Counted from the stretch's first letter, positions 24,180 to 33,143 are shown. The stretch: 64,000 nt of DNA from Brevundimonas sp. UBA5713 (GCF_002419815.1 NZ_DIGV01000013.1:16878-80877); one strand, 5' to 3'. Notes: generated by a model from the letters alone, not told the origin. Made by a program: numbers and translations.

Positions 24180-24221
24180 GTCGGGCTGTCGAAACAGGGG
24201 CGGGACTGCTAGAGGAAGGCC

Positions 24222-24446
24222 ATGACCGATCTGACCGCATATGAGCCTATGTTTTCCGCCCTCTGCACCGAGCTGGGCTATTGCCTGCACGAAAAGGGGC
24301 AGGTGAAGGTGGTCGAGGCGCTGCCCAAGGGGCTGGACGCCGCCGTCCGCGCCGTCCTTCAGGCCGAGGGCCACTATGAGCCCGCCGCATCGGGCGATCT
24401 GAAGCGCGGCATCCGCGATTGCATCAAGCAACACCTGCCCGCTTAA
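24222..24446 (+). CDS. Small conserved-looking protein, function unknown
   Basis: A 74-residue, mildly acidic soluble protein: MTDLTAYEPMFSALCTELG, then CLHEKGQVKVVEALPKGLDAA and GDLKRGIRDCIKQHLPA. It appears helical, with no membrane segment or known motif. AGAGGAAGG lies upstream of the ATG. Its position 42 bp after fghA suggests it is the last gene of the locus, followed by a hairpin. I do not recognise a family, and the reading frame is supported mainly by context, start signal and codon usage. Confidence 0.65.
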   Translation: MTDLTAYEPMFSALCTELGYCLHEKGQVKVVEALPKGLDAAVRAVLQAEGHYEPAASGDLKRGIRDCIKQHLPA

Positions 24447-24479
24447 ACACGGACACGTGACGCAAACTTAATCCCCGAA

Positions 24480-24516
24480 ACGGCCCCGTACGTCTTGCGT
24501 GCGGGGCCGTAGTTCT
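24480..24516 (+). terminator. Terminator-like hairpin after the 74-residue protein gene
   Basis: ACGGCCCCGTACG (24480-24492) pairs with CGTGCGGGGCCGT (24498-24510) over 13 bp including one G-T pair, with a TCTTG loop. The T tract after it is weak (AGTTCTT). Confidence 0.65.
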
Positions 24517-24550
24517 TAGTGTCGCCTAACCGTGACCGTTGGGAGGTTTG

Positions 24551-24591
24551 GCCTTGGCAGGCAGGCTGACCGAGGCATGCATAGCCAAGGC
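24551..24591. repeat. Inverted repeat upstream of the Tat-type DUF885 gene
   Basis: GCCTTGGC (24551-24558) and GCCAAGGC (24584-24591) are a perfect 8-bp inverted repeat separated by 25 bp in the 237-bp gap before the DUF885 gene. It may be an operator or an mRNA hairpin. Nothing else in the gap is recognisable. Confidence 0.4.
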
Positions 24592-24683
24592 GCGGCGACG
24601 GATTTATTCCGGAACCGCGTTATGAAGACGGGGCGTGCGCGCTGGGAGGCGCGGCGAGCCCGATGTATTTGAGGGGAAGTTTT

Positions 24684-26471
24684 ATGATCGATCGTCGTCG
24701 CCTTTTGATGGGGGCTGCTGCTGTCGCCGCCGCGGCTCCCACCTTGTCGCAGGCCGCTGCCGCGCTGAATGATGCCGATGCACGGCTGAACAGCCTGCTG
24801 GATGGCTGGTTCAACGCAGACCTTCTGGAAAGCCCCGAGCGGGCCACGGGTCTTGGTTTGGACAAGGGCGAATGGGCGCATCTGTCCCATCAGTTGAGCA
24901 AGGGCGGTTTGGAAGAGCGCGCCAAAGATCGTGCCAAGGCTATCGCGCGCTGGAACGAGATCCGCAGCTTCGATCAGTCGGGCCTGTCGGACGCTGGCCA
25001 GCTGAACTATGACATCGCCGCCTTTGGCCGCGAGACCTCGGCACTGGCCGCTCAACTGCCTTACGGCGGTGGTCGTTCGCCTTATGTGGTGACCCAGCTG
25101 ACGGGCGGCTATTATTCGACGCCGGACTTCCTTGAAAACCAGCACCGCTTTGAAGACAAGGACGGTGCCGACGGCTTCCTCGCCCGTCTCGAAGCCTTCG
25201 CCGACCGCATCGACGGCGAGACCGAAATCACCAAGGCCGATGCGGCCATAGGCGTGATCGCGCCGGACTTCGTCCTCGACCGCGCCCTGCCGCAAATCCG
25301 CAACCTGCGCGATATGCCGGCTTCGGACTGGTCGATGGTCAAGACCGTGGCCCGCAAGCAGGCGGCGCTGGGCCTGTCGGGTTATGACGACCGCGCAAAG
25401 GCTATTCTCGACGGCAAGGTGAAGCCTGCTCTGGCCCGCCAGATCGCCACTCTGGAAGAGCTGCGCACCCAGGCCGTGCATGATGCCGGTGCATGGCGTC
25501 TGCCGGACGGCGAGGCCCTTTATGCCAATGGCCTGCGCTCCAACACTACCACCACGATGTCGGCGGACGAAATCCACCAGATGGGCCGCGAACAGGTCGC
25601 CGAGATCAGCGCCGAACTGGACGTGATCCTGAAATCGCAGGGCTATACCCAAGGTACCGTCGGCGAGCGCGTCGATGCCCTGAACAATGATCCGGCCCAG
25701 CTGTTCCCGAATACCGACGAGGGCAAGGAAGAGCTGCTGAAGTGGCTGAACGAGCAGATCAAGGAGCTGGACCCGCACCTGCCGAAATACTTCGGCCGCC
25801 TGCCGCGCACCCACGTGGAAGTGCGCCGCGTGCCGGTATCGATCCAGTCGGGTGCGCCCGGTGGCTATTATCAGGGCCCGCCGCTGGATGGTTCGCGTCC
25901 GGGCGTCTACTACATCAACCTGCGTGACAGCGGGAACTGGCCGCGCTTCTCGCTGCCGACCCTGACCTATCACGAAGCTTCGCCCGGTCACCACCTGCAG
26001 GTCGCCCTGCAACGCGAGGCCGGCGAGCTGCCGCAATGGCGTCGTGCCGGTGGTTTCTCGGCCTTCAACGAAGGCTGGGCGCTGTATGCCGAACAGGTCG
26101 CCGCGAACGACATGGACGCCTTTGCCAACTATCCGCTGGGCCGCGCAGGCTTCCTGATGTCCTACCTGTTCCGTGCTGTGCGTCTGGTGGTCGACACCGG
26201 CATGCACGCCAAGCGTTGGAGCCGTGAGGACGCCGTGGAGTATATGGTCGCCTCGGGGGCCAAGCCGCGCGATGCTGCCAACAGCGAGATCAACCGCTAC
26301 ACCGTCTGGCCGGGTCAGGCCTGTGCCTACAAGGTCGGCCACACGGTGATTGCCCGTCTGCGCGAAGAGGCCGAGGCCAAGCCGGGCTTCGACATCCGCG
26401 CGTTCCACGACAAGGTCCTGCTGAGCGGCTCCATGCCGCTGGCCGTGCTTGAAAAGCGTATGCGCGGCTAA
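24684..26471 (+). CDS. DUF885 family peptidase-like protein with Tat signal
   Basis: A 595-residue paralog of the protein at 7419-9257. The start at ATG 24684 gives a twin-arginine signal (MIDRRRLLMGAAAVAAAAP) with GAGGGGA upstream. The putative zinc site is YHEASPGHHLQ (HExxPGHH) and the downstream Glu block is NEGWALYAEQV. Shared blocks with the paralog are WRLPDGEALY, LDGSRPGVYYINL and GMHAKRWSREDAV. Export by Tat implies folding with cofactor in the cytoplasm, unlike the Sec-dependent paralog. The substrate is unknown. A strong terminator follows. Confidence 0.86.
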   Translation: MIDRRRLLMGAAAVAAAAPTLSQAAAALNDADARLNSLLDGWFNADLLESPERATGLGLDKGEWAHLSHQLSKGGLEERAKDRAKAIARWNEIRSFDQSGLSDAGQLNYDIAAFGRETSALAAQLPYGGGRSPYVVTQLTGGYYSTPDFLENQHRFEDKDGADGFLARLEAFADRIDGETEITKADAAIGVIAPDFVLDRALPQIRNLRDMPASDWSMVKTVARKQAALGLSGYDDRAKAILDGKVKPALARQIATLEELRTQAVHDAGAWRLPDGEALYANGLRSNTTTTMSADEIHQMGREQVAEISAELDVILKSQGYTQGTVGERVDALNNDPAQLFPNTDEGKEELLKWLNEQIKELDPHLPKYFGRLPRTHVEVRRVPVSIQSGAPGGYYQGPPLDGSRPGVYYINLRDSGNWPRFSLPTLTYHEASPGHHLQVALQREAGELPQWRRAGGFSAFNEGWALYAEQVAANDMDAFANYPLGRAGFLMSYLFRAVRLVVDTGMHAKRWSREDAVEYMVASGAKPRDAANSEINRYTVWPGQACAYKVGHTVIARLREEAEAKPGFDIRAFHDKVLLSGSMPLAVLEKRMRG

Positions 26472-26490
26472 GCCGAGCACCCGCTAACCG

Positions 26491-26527
26491 AAAGGGCCGG
26501 AGGGGTGATCCTCCGGCCCTTTTTTTA
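26491..26527 (+). terminator. Strong terminator after the DUF885 gene
   Basis: AAAGGGCCGGAGG (26491-26503) pairs perfectly with CCTCCGGCCCTTT (26510-26522) with a 6-base loop, then a run of T. It may serve the convergent DUF1176 gene as well. Confidence 0.92.
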
Positions 26528-26546
26528 TCGATGCCTGTAGGCGGGG

Positions 26547-27659
26547 CTAGCGGGCGGTGCGCCACGTCGAGGGCCAAAGATCCCAATGAAGGCCAAGGCA
26601 GTCGCTCATATTATCCTCGGACAGAAGTCTAAACTCGCGACCGGTCCATGCCCACGACCCCATACTGCCGCAGTCACCCAGGCCGCGCCCTTTGCCAAAA
26701 GCACTGAGGGTATTCGTGGCGCTGTCAAAATCGCTGTTGACCAGACTGTCGATCGGACCGCGCGGTGTAGGGAAGTCCACGGCTTGCGGGTTGGAGCCGT
26801 CATTGGCCGAGATCACGTAGGCCTGCGAGAAATTATAGGCGCCTGAGCCGCAAGGCAGCTCCCACAACAGCACATCTGCGCCCAGACGATGAACGGTCCA
26901 GTCGTTGCGTCCATTGTCCGTATTTTCGTAGAGGGCGGCGCATTCACGGGCTCGAGGCAGGGAGGTGACGTGCGGCGAGAGCGCCTTTGGCAAGTCACGC
27001 TGTGTCGCAGGTGCGGCGACTGTCACCCGCGGAAGGGCCGGTGCCGCAGGCACGCTGCGGGCCGAACGTGTACCCTTCCGGATCAGGGCCGTTGGTGTGC
27101 CAAGACGGCCTTGGCGTTCGTCGATCCAGAGAAAGGCCGCGGCAGCCCCCGTTAATGAAACCGGTACCGTCTCCCCCTTGGCCGACAGCGTCATGGCCCG
27201 ACCATGGGCCAGAGCGCTCATCAATTGGTCGGATGGGCGATCGATCGTCAGAATATTGAACTCGCCTCGATTTTCGGTCTTTCCCGAATAATTGCGGCCA
27301 TCAATGTCGAGCCGGATAAGTTCGGTGCCGGCGTCCAATGCCCAGCTATCGGCTAACACTTGAGGACGGGCGTCGGGGCCAGCGGGCATTTTGATCATCA
27401 CGAACCCGTCATTGTCCTCCGCTGGACCATAGGCCGCGCAGTCATTTCCATTGTCACAAATGGCAGTCCAGTCCCGGAAGGTTTTGGTTTCGCTGGCAAA
27501 TCCTGTCGAAGCCTCGGCTGCAACCGGCGAGGTCCGGGCGGATGTCTGGGTTACGGCCGGGGCCTCGCCCTTTGCGGGCGCCGACGCATTGCCATTGTTA
27601 CAGGCCATCAAAAGCGCCGCCGTCGCGGCTGCGGAAACCAGATGACGCAGGGGGATCAT
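26547..27659 (-). CDS. DUF1176 domain lipoprotein
   Basis: A 370-residue lipoprotein from the ATG at 27659. The signal peptide MIPLRHLVSAAATAALLMAC ends at a lipobox Cys at residue 20. After an Ala-rich linker the DUF1176 domain starts (KTFRDWTAICDNGNDCAAY) and holds the family block FLWIDERQGRLGTPTALIRKG. The C-terminal part has paired cysteines (LPCGSGAYNFSQAYV, GLGDCGSMGSWAWTGREF, MSDCLGLHWDLWPSTWR), likely disulfides. DUF1176 proteins are envelope proteins of unknown role, widespread in Proteobacteria. The gene is monocistronic. Confidence 0.86.
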   Translation of the reverse strand: MIPLRHLVSAAATAALLMACNNGNASAPAKGEAPAVTQTSARTSPVAAEASTGFASETKTFRDWTAICDNGNDCAAYGPAEDNDGFVMIKMPAGPDARPQVLADSWALDAGTELIRLDIDGRNYSGKTENRGEFNILTIDRPSDQLMSALAHGRAMTLSAKGETVPVSLTGAAAAFLWIDERQGRLGTPTALIRKGTRSARSVPAAPALPRVTVAAPATQRDLPKALSPHVTSLPRARECAALYENTDNGRNDWTVHRLGADVLLWELPCGSGAYNFSQAYVISANDGSNPQAVDFPTPRGPIDSLVNSDFDSATNTLSAFGKGRGLGDCGSMGSWAWTGREFRLLSEDNMSDCLGLHWDLWPSTWRTAR

Positions 27660-27818
27660 GGCGAGGTCCTTGTGTTGCCCGCCCACTAAACGGATCGCCT
27701 GAAGCGGGTGCAAGCTCGAAGAACGTGAAATTTCTTATGGGCTATTGCTTTGCGTTGCCGCATCGGAGGGCTATATCGCCCCCAAGGTAAACCTTTTCAG
27801 AGAACAAAGAGGCGAAGC

Positions 27819-29042
27819 ATGGCCAAGATCAAGGTCGCCAACCCCATCGTGGACATCGACGGCGACGAAATGACCCGCATCATCTGGCAGATGATCAAGG
27901 ACAAGCTCGTCTTCCCGTATCTGGATCTGGAACTCGAGTACTACGATCTGGGCATGGAAAGCCGTGACGCCACGGACGACCAGATCACCATCGACGCCGC
28001 ACACGCCATCCAGAAGCACGGCGTCGGCGTCAAGTGCGCCACCATCACGCCGGACGAAGCCCGCGTGAAGGAATTCGGCCTGAAGAAGATGTGGAAGTCG
28101 CCGAACGGCACCATCCGCAACATCCTCGGCGGCGTTGTCTTCCGCGAGCCGATCATCTGCTCGAACGTGCCGCGTCTGGTTCCGGGCTGGACCCAGCCGA
28201 TCGTGGTGGGTCGTCACGCCTTTGGTGACCAGTACAAGGCCACCGACTTCCTGATGCCGGGCAAGGGCACCCTGTCGATCAAATTCGTCGGCGAAGACGG
28301 CGAAGTGATCGAGCACGAAGTGTACAAGTCGCCGGGCGCTGGCGTCGCCCTGGGGATGTACAACCTCGACGAGTCGATCCGCGAGTTCGCCCACGCTTCG
28401 TTCGCCTATGGCCTGCAGCGCAACTATCCGGTCTACCTGTCGACCAAGAACACCATCCTCAAAGCCTACGACGGCCGCTTCAAGGACATCTTCCAAGAAG
28501 TCTACGACGCCCACTACGCTGAAGAGTTCAAGGCGCGTGGCCTGCACTACGAGCACCGTCTGATCGACGACATGGTGGCCGCGGCCATGAAGTGGTCGGG
28601 TGGTTTCGTCTGGGCTTGTAAGAACTATGACGGTGACGTGCAGTCGGACGTCGTGGCTCAGGGCTTCGGCTCGCTGGGCCTGATGACCTCGGTGCTGATG
28701 ACCCCGGATGGCAAGGTCATGGAAACCGAAGCCGCCCACGGTACCGTGACCCGTCACTACCGCCAGCACCAGAAGGGTGAAGCGACCTCGACCAACTCGA
28801 TCGCTTCGATCTTCGCCTGGACCCGTGGCTTCAAGCACCGCGCCAAGCTGGACAACAATGCCGAGCTGGCCCAGTTCGCCGAGACCCTCGAGCGCGTCGT
28901 CGTCGAGACCGTCGAGTCGGGCTTCATGACCAAGGATCTGGCCCTGCTGGTCGGCGATCAACAAGGCTGGCTGACGACCGAAGGCTTCCTGGACAAGGTC
29001 TCGGAAAACCTGAAGGCCGCTCTGCCGGGCATCGGCGAGTAA
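27819..29042 (+). CDS. icd: NADP-dependent isocitrate dehydrogenase
   Basis: A 407-residue TCA-cycle enzyme converting isocitrate to 2-oxoglutarate with NADP+. It is of the eukaryote-like homodimeric type common in alphaproteobacteria: NPIVDIDGDEMTRIIWQMIK at the start, SPNGTIRNILGGVVFREPI (substrate loop), HAFGDQYKATDFL, YEHRLIDDMVAAAMKWSGGF, DVQSDVVAQGFGSLGLMTSV (metal-binding Asp) and EAAHGTVTRHYRQHQKG (NADP). The ATG is preceded by AGAGGCGAAGC. A perfect hairpin terminator lies 22 bp after the stop, followed by a repeat element. Confidence 0.97.
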   Translation: MAKIKVANPIVDIDGDEMTRIIWQMIKDKLVFPYLDLELEYYDLGMESRDATDDQITIDAAHAIQKHGVGVKCATITPDEARVKEFGLKKMWKSPNGTIRNILGGVVFREPIICSNVPRLVPGWTQPIVVGRHAFGDQYKATDFLMPGKGTLSIKFVGEDGEVIEHEVYKSPGAGVALGMYNLDESIREFAHASFAYGLQRNYPVYLSTKNTILKAYDGRFKDIFQEVYDAHYAEEFKARGLHYEHRLIDDMVAAAMKWSGGFVWACKNYDGDVQSDVVAQGFGSLGLMTSVLMTPDGKVMETEAAHGTVTRHYRQHQKGEATSTNSIASIFAWTRGFKHRAKLDNNAELAQFAETLERVVVETVESGFMTKDLALLVGDQQGWLTTEGFLDKVSENLKAALPGIGE

Positions 29043-29063
29043 AAGTCTTTTTGACTAAGAAAG

Positions 29064-29099
29064 AGCCCCGCCAGACATCGTCTGGCGGGGCTTCTTTTT
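29064..29099 (+). terminator. Terminator of icd
   Basis: AGCCCCGCCAGAC (29064-29076) pairs perfectly with GTCTGGCGGGGCT (29080-29092) with a 3-base loop, followed by TCTTTTT. The T run is also the start of the outer stem of the adjacent repeat. Confidence 0.93.
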
Positions 29100-29144
29100 G
29101 CCCTAACGCTCGCCACGCGGTGGCTCGCTGCTTGAGGGCAAAAA
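29095..29144 (+). repeat. Palindromic repeat (long form), plus orientation
   Basis: The outer stem TTTTTGCCCT (29095-29104) pairs perfectly with AGGGCAAAAA (29135-29144). Inside is a second hairpin: GC, TC, GCCAC, loop GCG, GTGGC, TC, GC (29108-29128), where the TC/TC pair is an internal loop. The 3' side ends TGCTTGAGGG. The copy at 21076-21115 has the same design with a different but still complementary inner stem. It has no coding capacity. Confidence 0.75.
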
Positions 29145-29192
29145 GCAGTAGCTAGGCTCACGCTCAAGGAGCGAGGCCCCGAGGGCTTTTTG
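29139..29192 (-). repeat. Degenerate second repeat copy, minus orientation
   Basis: Read on the minus strand it contains GGGGCCTCGCTCCTTGAG, which matches the 3' half of the long repeat form (GGGGCCTCGCTGCTTGAG in the 21.1-kb copy) except for one base. The 5' half is not conserved. GCAAAAAGC (29138-29146) could also pair with GCTTTTTG (29185-29192), which would compete with the stem of the neighbouring copy. Confidence 0.5.
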
Positions 29193-29235
29193 TTTGCGGT
29201 CGGGACACTTCGCGCGACTCTCGCGTTCTCATCGC

Positions 29236-29800
29236 ATGAAGCGTCTGTTTGGATATCTGCTGCTGGCGGCTGTGGGTCTGGCTGTCATAAGCTTCTTTGC
29301 GGCTCCCGCTGTGGCCTTCATGGGCATTCGCTCGGCGGCACAGGCGCACGATATTGCGGGCCTGCAAAAGTTGGTCGATTTCGACGCCGTCCGCATCGCT
29401 TTGCGTCCGCAGCTGACCCAGCGGATGCAGGCGCAAACGCCGCCGCCCTCAATTTTGCGCGATCCTTTGGAAGCTTTGAAACGCCAGTTCGAAATGCCGG
29501 TCGTGCAACGTGGGCCGCGTGGGCCTGTACCCGACGACTACCTGCGTCCGGAAGCCATCGATGCGCTAATGCGGGGGGGAGGGGCGAGCGGCCAAAGAGG
29601 CCAAGGCCAGCCTGAGGCCAGACAAGCAAAGCGCTCCCTTTGCACGCCCTGTGTTCTGGAGCTTGAACCGCGCCCGTTTGGCGGTGCCGTCGCGCGAGGG
29701 AGGGCGCACGGTTTTCACCATGGAGCGCCGTGGCCCCTATGAGTGGAAGCTGGTCCACATCGGCCTGCCGCCCCGCCCCGAGGCCGCACCCGCCGCCTAA
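29236..29800 (+). pseudogene. DUF2939 gene with a frameshift in a G7 tract
   Basis: The reading frame from ATG 29236 encodes an N-terminal membrane anchor (MKRLFGYLLLAAVGLAVISF) and the DUF2939 pattern IRSAAQAHDIAGLQKLVDF, then RPEAIDALMRG. At the run of seven G (29573-29579) this frame diverges into unrelated sequence and would stop at 29742. Deleting one G restores a frame that continues as GEGRAAKEAKASLRP, then FWSLNRARLAVPSREGG and FTMERRGPYEWKLVHIGLP, ending at 29800, which is the expected family C-terminus. So the gene is disrupted by a +1 change, is phase variable, or carries a sequencing error. DUF2939 proteins have no known function. Confidence 0.8.
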
Positions 29801-29810
29801 AGCTCATCAA

Positions 29811-29842
29811 AAAAGCCCGCCTCGGATGAGGCGGGCTTTTCT
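29811..29842. terminator. Bidirectional terminator between the DUF2939 gene and alaS
   Basis: AAAAGCCCGCCTC (29811-29823) pairs perfectly with GAGGCGGGCTTTT (29828-29840) with a GGAT loop. It has A's on the left and T's on the right, so it can end both convergent transcripts. Confidence 0.92.
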
Positions 29843-29862
29843 GTTTGACTTAGAGCCGATCC

Positions 29863-32505
29863 TTAGATCTTGGCCTTGATGGCTGCGAGGCCTTCTTCGG
29901 CCTTGGAGGCATCCGGCGCGCCGCCTTGGGCGAAGTCCGGCTTGCCGCCTGCGCCCTTGCCGCCCATGGCGATCACGGCGTCGCGGGCGAAGTCAGCAGA
30001 GTTGTATTTGCCAACCAGATCGGGGGTGATGGTGACGGTGATGGCGGCCTTGCCATCGGTCACGCCGACCAGAGCGACGATGCCCGAGCCGAGCTGCTTC
30101 TTGAAGTCTTCGGCGACGCCGCGCAGGCCCTTGCCGTCCACGCCGTCCAGAACGCGAGCGATGACCTTCACGCCGTTGATCTCTTCAGGGGCAGCGGAGG
30201 CACCGCCGCCGCCGAGCGCCAGTTGCTTCTTGAGATCGGCAACCTGCTTTTCGAGCGCCTTGCGTTCAGCGGCCAGCGCTTCGACGCGGGTGGTCACATC
30301 GGCAGGCTGGACCTTGAAGGTCTGGGCCAGATTGCGGGTGATGTTGGCCTGTTCCAGCAGGTACTGACGGGCGGCTTCGCCAGTCAGGGCCTCGATACGG
30401 CGCACGCCAGCGGCCACGCCGCCTTCGGAGACGATCTTGAACAGGGCGATGTCACCGGTGCGGGCGACGTGGGTGCCGCCGCACAGTTCGACCGAATAGG
30501 CCTTGCCAGCGTCAGTCAGCGAGTTGCCGAGCGACAGCACACGCACTTCCTCACCGTACTTCTCGCCGAACAGGGCGATAGCACCGGCTTCGATAGCCGC
30601 TTCCGGCGCCATCAGCTCGGTCTTGGCCGGGACGTTCTGGCGGATGACCGCGTTCACTTCGTCCTCGATGCGGGCGATTTCCTCTTCGGTCACCGGCGCA
30701 TTGTGGCTGAAGTCGAAACGCAGACGCTCGTGGTCGACCATCTGGCCCTTCTGGGCGATGTGGGCACCCAGAACATTCTTGAGCGCGGTGTGCAGCAGGT
30801 GCGCGCCCGAGTGGTTCGAACGGGTGGTCAGGCGCTCGTCGGCGTTGACGTGCAGTTCGGCTTGGGTGCCGAGCTTCAGCTCGCCCGAGGTGATCTCGAT
30901 CTGGTGCGCATACAGGTCGCCGCCAGCGTGTTTTTGCACGTCCAGCACGCGGCCTTCGCCGCCAGCCCATTTCACCGTGCCCTTGTCGCCGTTCTGACCG
31001 CCGCCTTCGCCATAGAAGGGGGTCTGGTCGAACAGGACTTCGACGGTCTCGCCAGCCGAAGCGGCTTCAACACGTGCACCTTCCGAGACGATGGCAACAA
31101 CGGCACCTTGGCCGTCGGTGTTATCATAACCGGTGAAGGTGGTGGCACCCAGTTGGTCACGGATGGCCAGCCATTCGCCCGCGTTTGCGGTCTGGCCCGA
31201 GCCCTTCCAGTTGGCCTTGCCGCGCTGGCGCTGCTCGGCCATTTCGGCCTCGAAGCCGTCGTTGTCGACCGACAGACCGCGGCGGCGCGCTTCGTCCTGC
31301 GTCAGGTCGAGCGGGAAGCCGTAGGTGTCGTAAAGGGTAAAGGCGGTCTTGCCCGAGATGATGCCGCCCTCGGACAGGTCCTTGGTGGCTTCGTCCAGCA
31401 GGCCCATGCCGCGACCCAGAGTGGTGCGGAAACGGATTTCTTCCTGCTTCAGGGTGTCTTCGATGAAGGCCTGTGCGCGGCCCAGTTCCGGATAGGCTTC
31501 GCCCATCTCGGTGATCAGGGCCGGAACCAGACGGTGCATCAGCGGATCTTGCGCACCCAGCAGGTGAGCGTGGCGCATGGCGCGGCGCATGATGCGGCGC
31601 AGCACATAGCCACGGCCTTCGTTCGACGGGGTGACACCGTCGGCGATCAGGAAGGAGGTCGAGCGCAGGTGGTCGGCGATGACGCGGTGGCTGGCGGCGA
31701 ACTCGCCCTCGGCCTTGGTGCTGGTGGCGTCTTCCGAAGCAGCGATCAGGTTCTTGAACAGATCGACCTCATAGTTGGAGTGAACGCCCTGCAGAACAGC
31801 AGCGATACGCTCCAGACCCATGCCGGTATCGACCGACTTCTTCGGCAGTTCGCGAACGATTTCGTCGTTCTCTTTTTCGAACTGCATGAAGACGTTGTTC
31901 CAGATTTCGACGAAGCGGTCGCCGTCCTCTTCGGGCGAGCCCGGAGGGCCACCCCAGATGTGGTCGCCGTGATCATAGAAGATCTCGGTGCACGGACCGC
32001 ACGGGCCGTTGTCGCCCATGGCCCAGAAATTGTCTGCGGTCGGGATGCGGATGATCTTGTCGTCCGAGAAGCCCGTGACCTTTTTCCAGATGTTAAAGGC
32101 TTCGTCGTCGGTGTGATAAACCGTCACCAGCAGCTTTTGCGGGTCCAGACCGAATTCCTTGGTCAGCAGACCCCATGCGCTCTCGATGGCGTGGTCCTTG
32201 AAATAGTCGCCGAACGAGAAATTGCCCAGCATTTCAAAGAAGGTGTGGTGACGCGCGGTATAGCCGACGTTGTCCAGATCGTTGTGCTTGCCACCGGCGC
32301 GCACGCATTTCTGCGACGAGGTTGCGCGCGGATACGGCGGAACAGCCGCGCCCGTGAAATAGTCTTTGAACGGCACCATGCCCGCGTTGACGAACAGCAG
32401 GGTCGGGTCGTTCTGCGGGACCAGCGGCGCGGAGTGAACCTTCTCGTGGCCGTCGTTGCCGAAATAGTCGAGGAAGGTAGAGCGTATCTGCTTCAGGCTG
32501 GTCAT
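29863..32505 (-). CDS. alaS: Alanyl-tRNA synthetase
   Basis: An 880-residue class II aminoacyl-tRNA synthetase charging tRNA-Ala. The catalytic core begins IRSTFLDYFGNDGHEKVHSA and includes FVNAGMVPFKDYFTG, TARHHTFFEMLGNFSFGDYF and GMGLERIAAVLQG. The editing domain that removes mischarged Ser and Gly has its zinc site in HSGAHLLHTAL and CGGTHVARTGDIALF. The C-terminal dimerisation/C-Ala domain includes the segment GGKGAGGKPDFAQGG. Length is normal. It is monocistronic. Confidence 0.98.
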   Translation of the reverse strand: MTSLKQIRSTFLDYFGNDGHEKVHSAPLVPQNDPTLLFVNAGMVPFKDYFTGAAVPPYPRATSSQKCVRAGGKHNDLDNVGYTARHHTFFEMLGNFSFGDYFKDHAIESAWGLLTKEFGLDPQKLLVTVYHTDDEAFNIWKKVTGFSDDKIIRIPTADNFWAMGDNGPCGPCTEIFYDHGDHIWGGPPGSPEEDGDRFVEIWNNVFMQFEKENDEIVRELPKKSVDTGMGLERIAAVLQGVHSNYEVDLFKNLIAASEDATSTKAEGEFAASHRVIADHLRSTSFLIADGVTPSNEGRGYVLRRIMRRAMRHAHLLGAQDPLMHRLVPALITEMGEAYPELGRAQAFIEDTLKQEEIRFRTTLGRGMGLLDEATKDLSEGGIISGKTAFTLYDTYGFPLDLTQDEARRRGLSVDNDGFEAEMAEQRQRGKANWKGSGQTANAGEWLAIRDQLGATTFTGYDNTDGQGAVVAIVSEGARVEAASAGETVEVLFDQTPFYGEGGGQNGDKGTVKWAGGEGRVLDVQKHAGGDLYAHQIEITSGELKLGTQAELHVNADERLTTRSNHSGAHLLHTALKNVLGAHIAQKGQMVDHERLRFDFSHNAPVTEEEIARIEDEVNAVIRQNVPAKTELMAPEAAIEAGAIALFGEKYGEEVRVLSLGNSLTDAGKAYSVELCGGTHVARTGDIALFKIVSEGGVAAGVRRIEALTGEAARQYLLEQANITRNLAQTFKVQPADVTTRVEALAAERKALEKQVADLKKQLALGGGGASAAPEEINGVKVIARVLDGVDGKGLRGVAEDFKKQLGSGIVALVGVTDGKAAITVTITPDLVGKYNSADFARDAVIAMGGKGAGGKPDFAQGGAPDASKAEEGLAAIKAKI

Positions 32506-32660
32506 GGTGTGATCGGACTTTGGTGATATCGGGTGGGCAGGGCGATCCGGCGACCGCGCTGCAAAAACTTCAGGGCGTCATATAGGTTTTTTGAGGCGAG
32601 TGCATCACCCCTGCGCGGTGCAAAAAGCCCGATGGCGCCGGACTTTGCGCGCGTGCGGGG

Positions 32661-33143
32661 TCAGACCAGCCGTTCGCCGGACACGATCACCCCGTCTGCA
32701 TCGGCATAGACCCAGTCCTCGGGGCGGAAGATCACGCCGCCAAAGCTGGTGGGAATGTCCTGCTCGCCAATACCGTCCCGGTCGGACCGCAGGGGGGTGG
32801 TGCCCAGCGCTTTGACGCCGACATCCATGGTGTCGATCACGGCGCTGTCGCGGATGGCGGCATTGACGATGATACCTGCCCAGCCGTTGTCGATGGCCAG
32901 CTTGGCTAGATTATCTCCCACCAGTGCCCGCTTCAGCGAGCCGCCACCATTGACCACAAGCACCGCGCCCTTGCCCGGACGCTCGAGCGTGGCACGCACG
33001 AGGGCATTGTCGTCCAGTACGCTCAGGGTGTGGATCGGGCCGCAGAAAGCGCTGATCTTGCCAAAGCTGCGGAAGGCGGTCTGACAGACCTTCACCTTGT
33101 CGGGGTGGGCGTCACACAGATCGGCGGTGGCGAAGGCGGTCAT
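32661..33143 (-). CDS. rraA: RraA family protein (ribonuclease regulator / HMG aldolase-like)
   Basis: A 160-residue protein matching RraA in length and sequence: TADLCDAHPDKVKVCQTAF, FCGPIHTLSVLDDNALVRA, VVNGGGSLKRALVGDNLAKL, GIIVNAAIRDSAVIDTMDVG and GVKALGTTPLRSDRDGIGE. In E. coli RraA binds RNase E and inhibits it. The same fold also includes 4-hydroxy-4-methyl-2-oxoglutarate aldolases, whose Arg-Asp pair (IRDS) is kept here but not the downstream acidic residue of the aldolase motif. I favour a regulator over an enzyme, with moderate certainty. Confidence 0.85.
   Translation of the reverse strand: MTAFATADLCDAHPDKVKVCQTAFRSFGKISAFCGPIHTLSVLDDNALVRATLERPGKGAVLVVNGGGSLKRALVGDNLAKLAIDNGWAGIIVNAAIRDSAVIDTMDVGVKALGTTPLRSDRDGIGEQDIPTSFGGVIFRPEDWVYADADGVIVSGERLV

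Noticed and set aside
29926..32526. Long open frame antisense to alaS (866 codons)
   Set aside because: alaS on the minus strand is unmistakable; the antisense frame is a shadow caused by codon bias.
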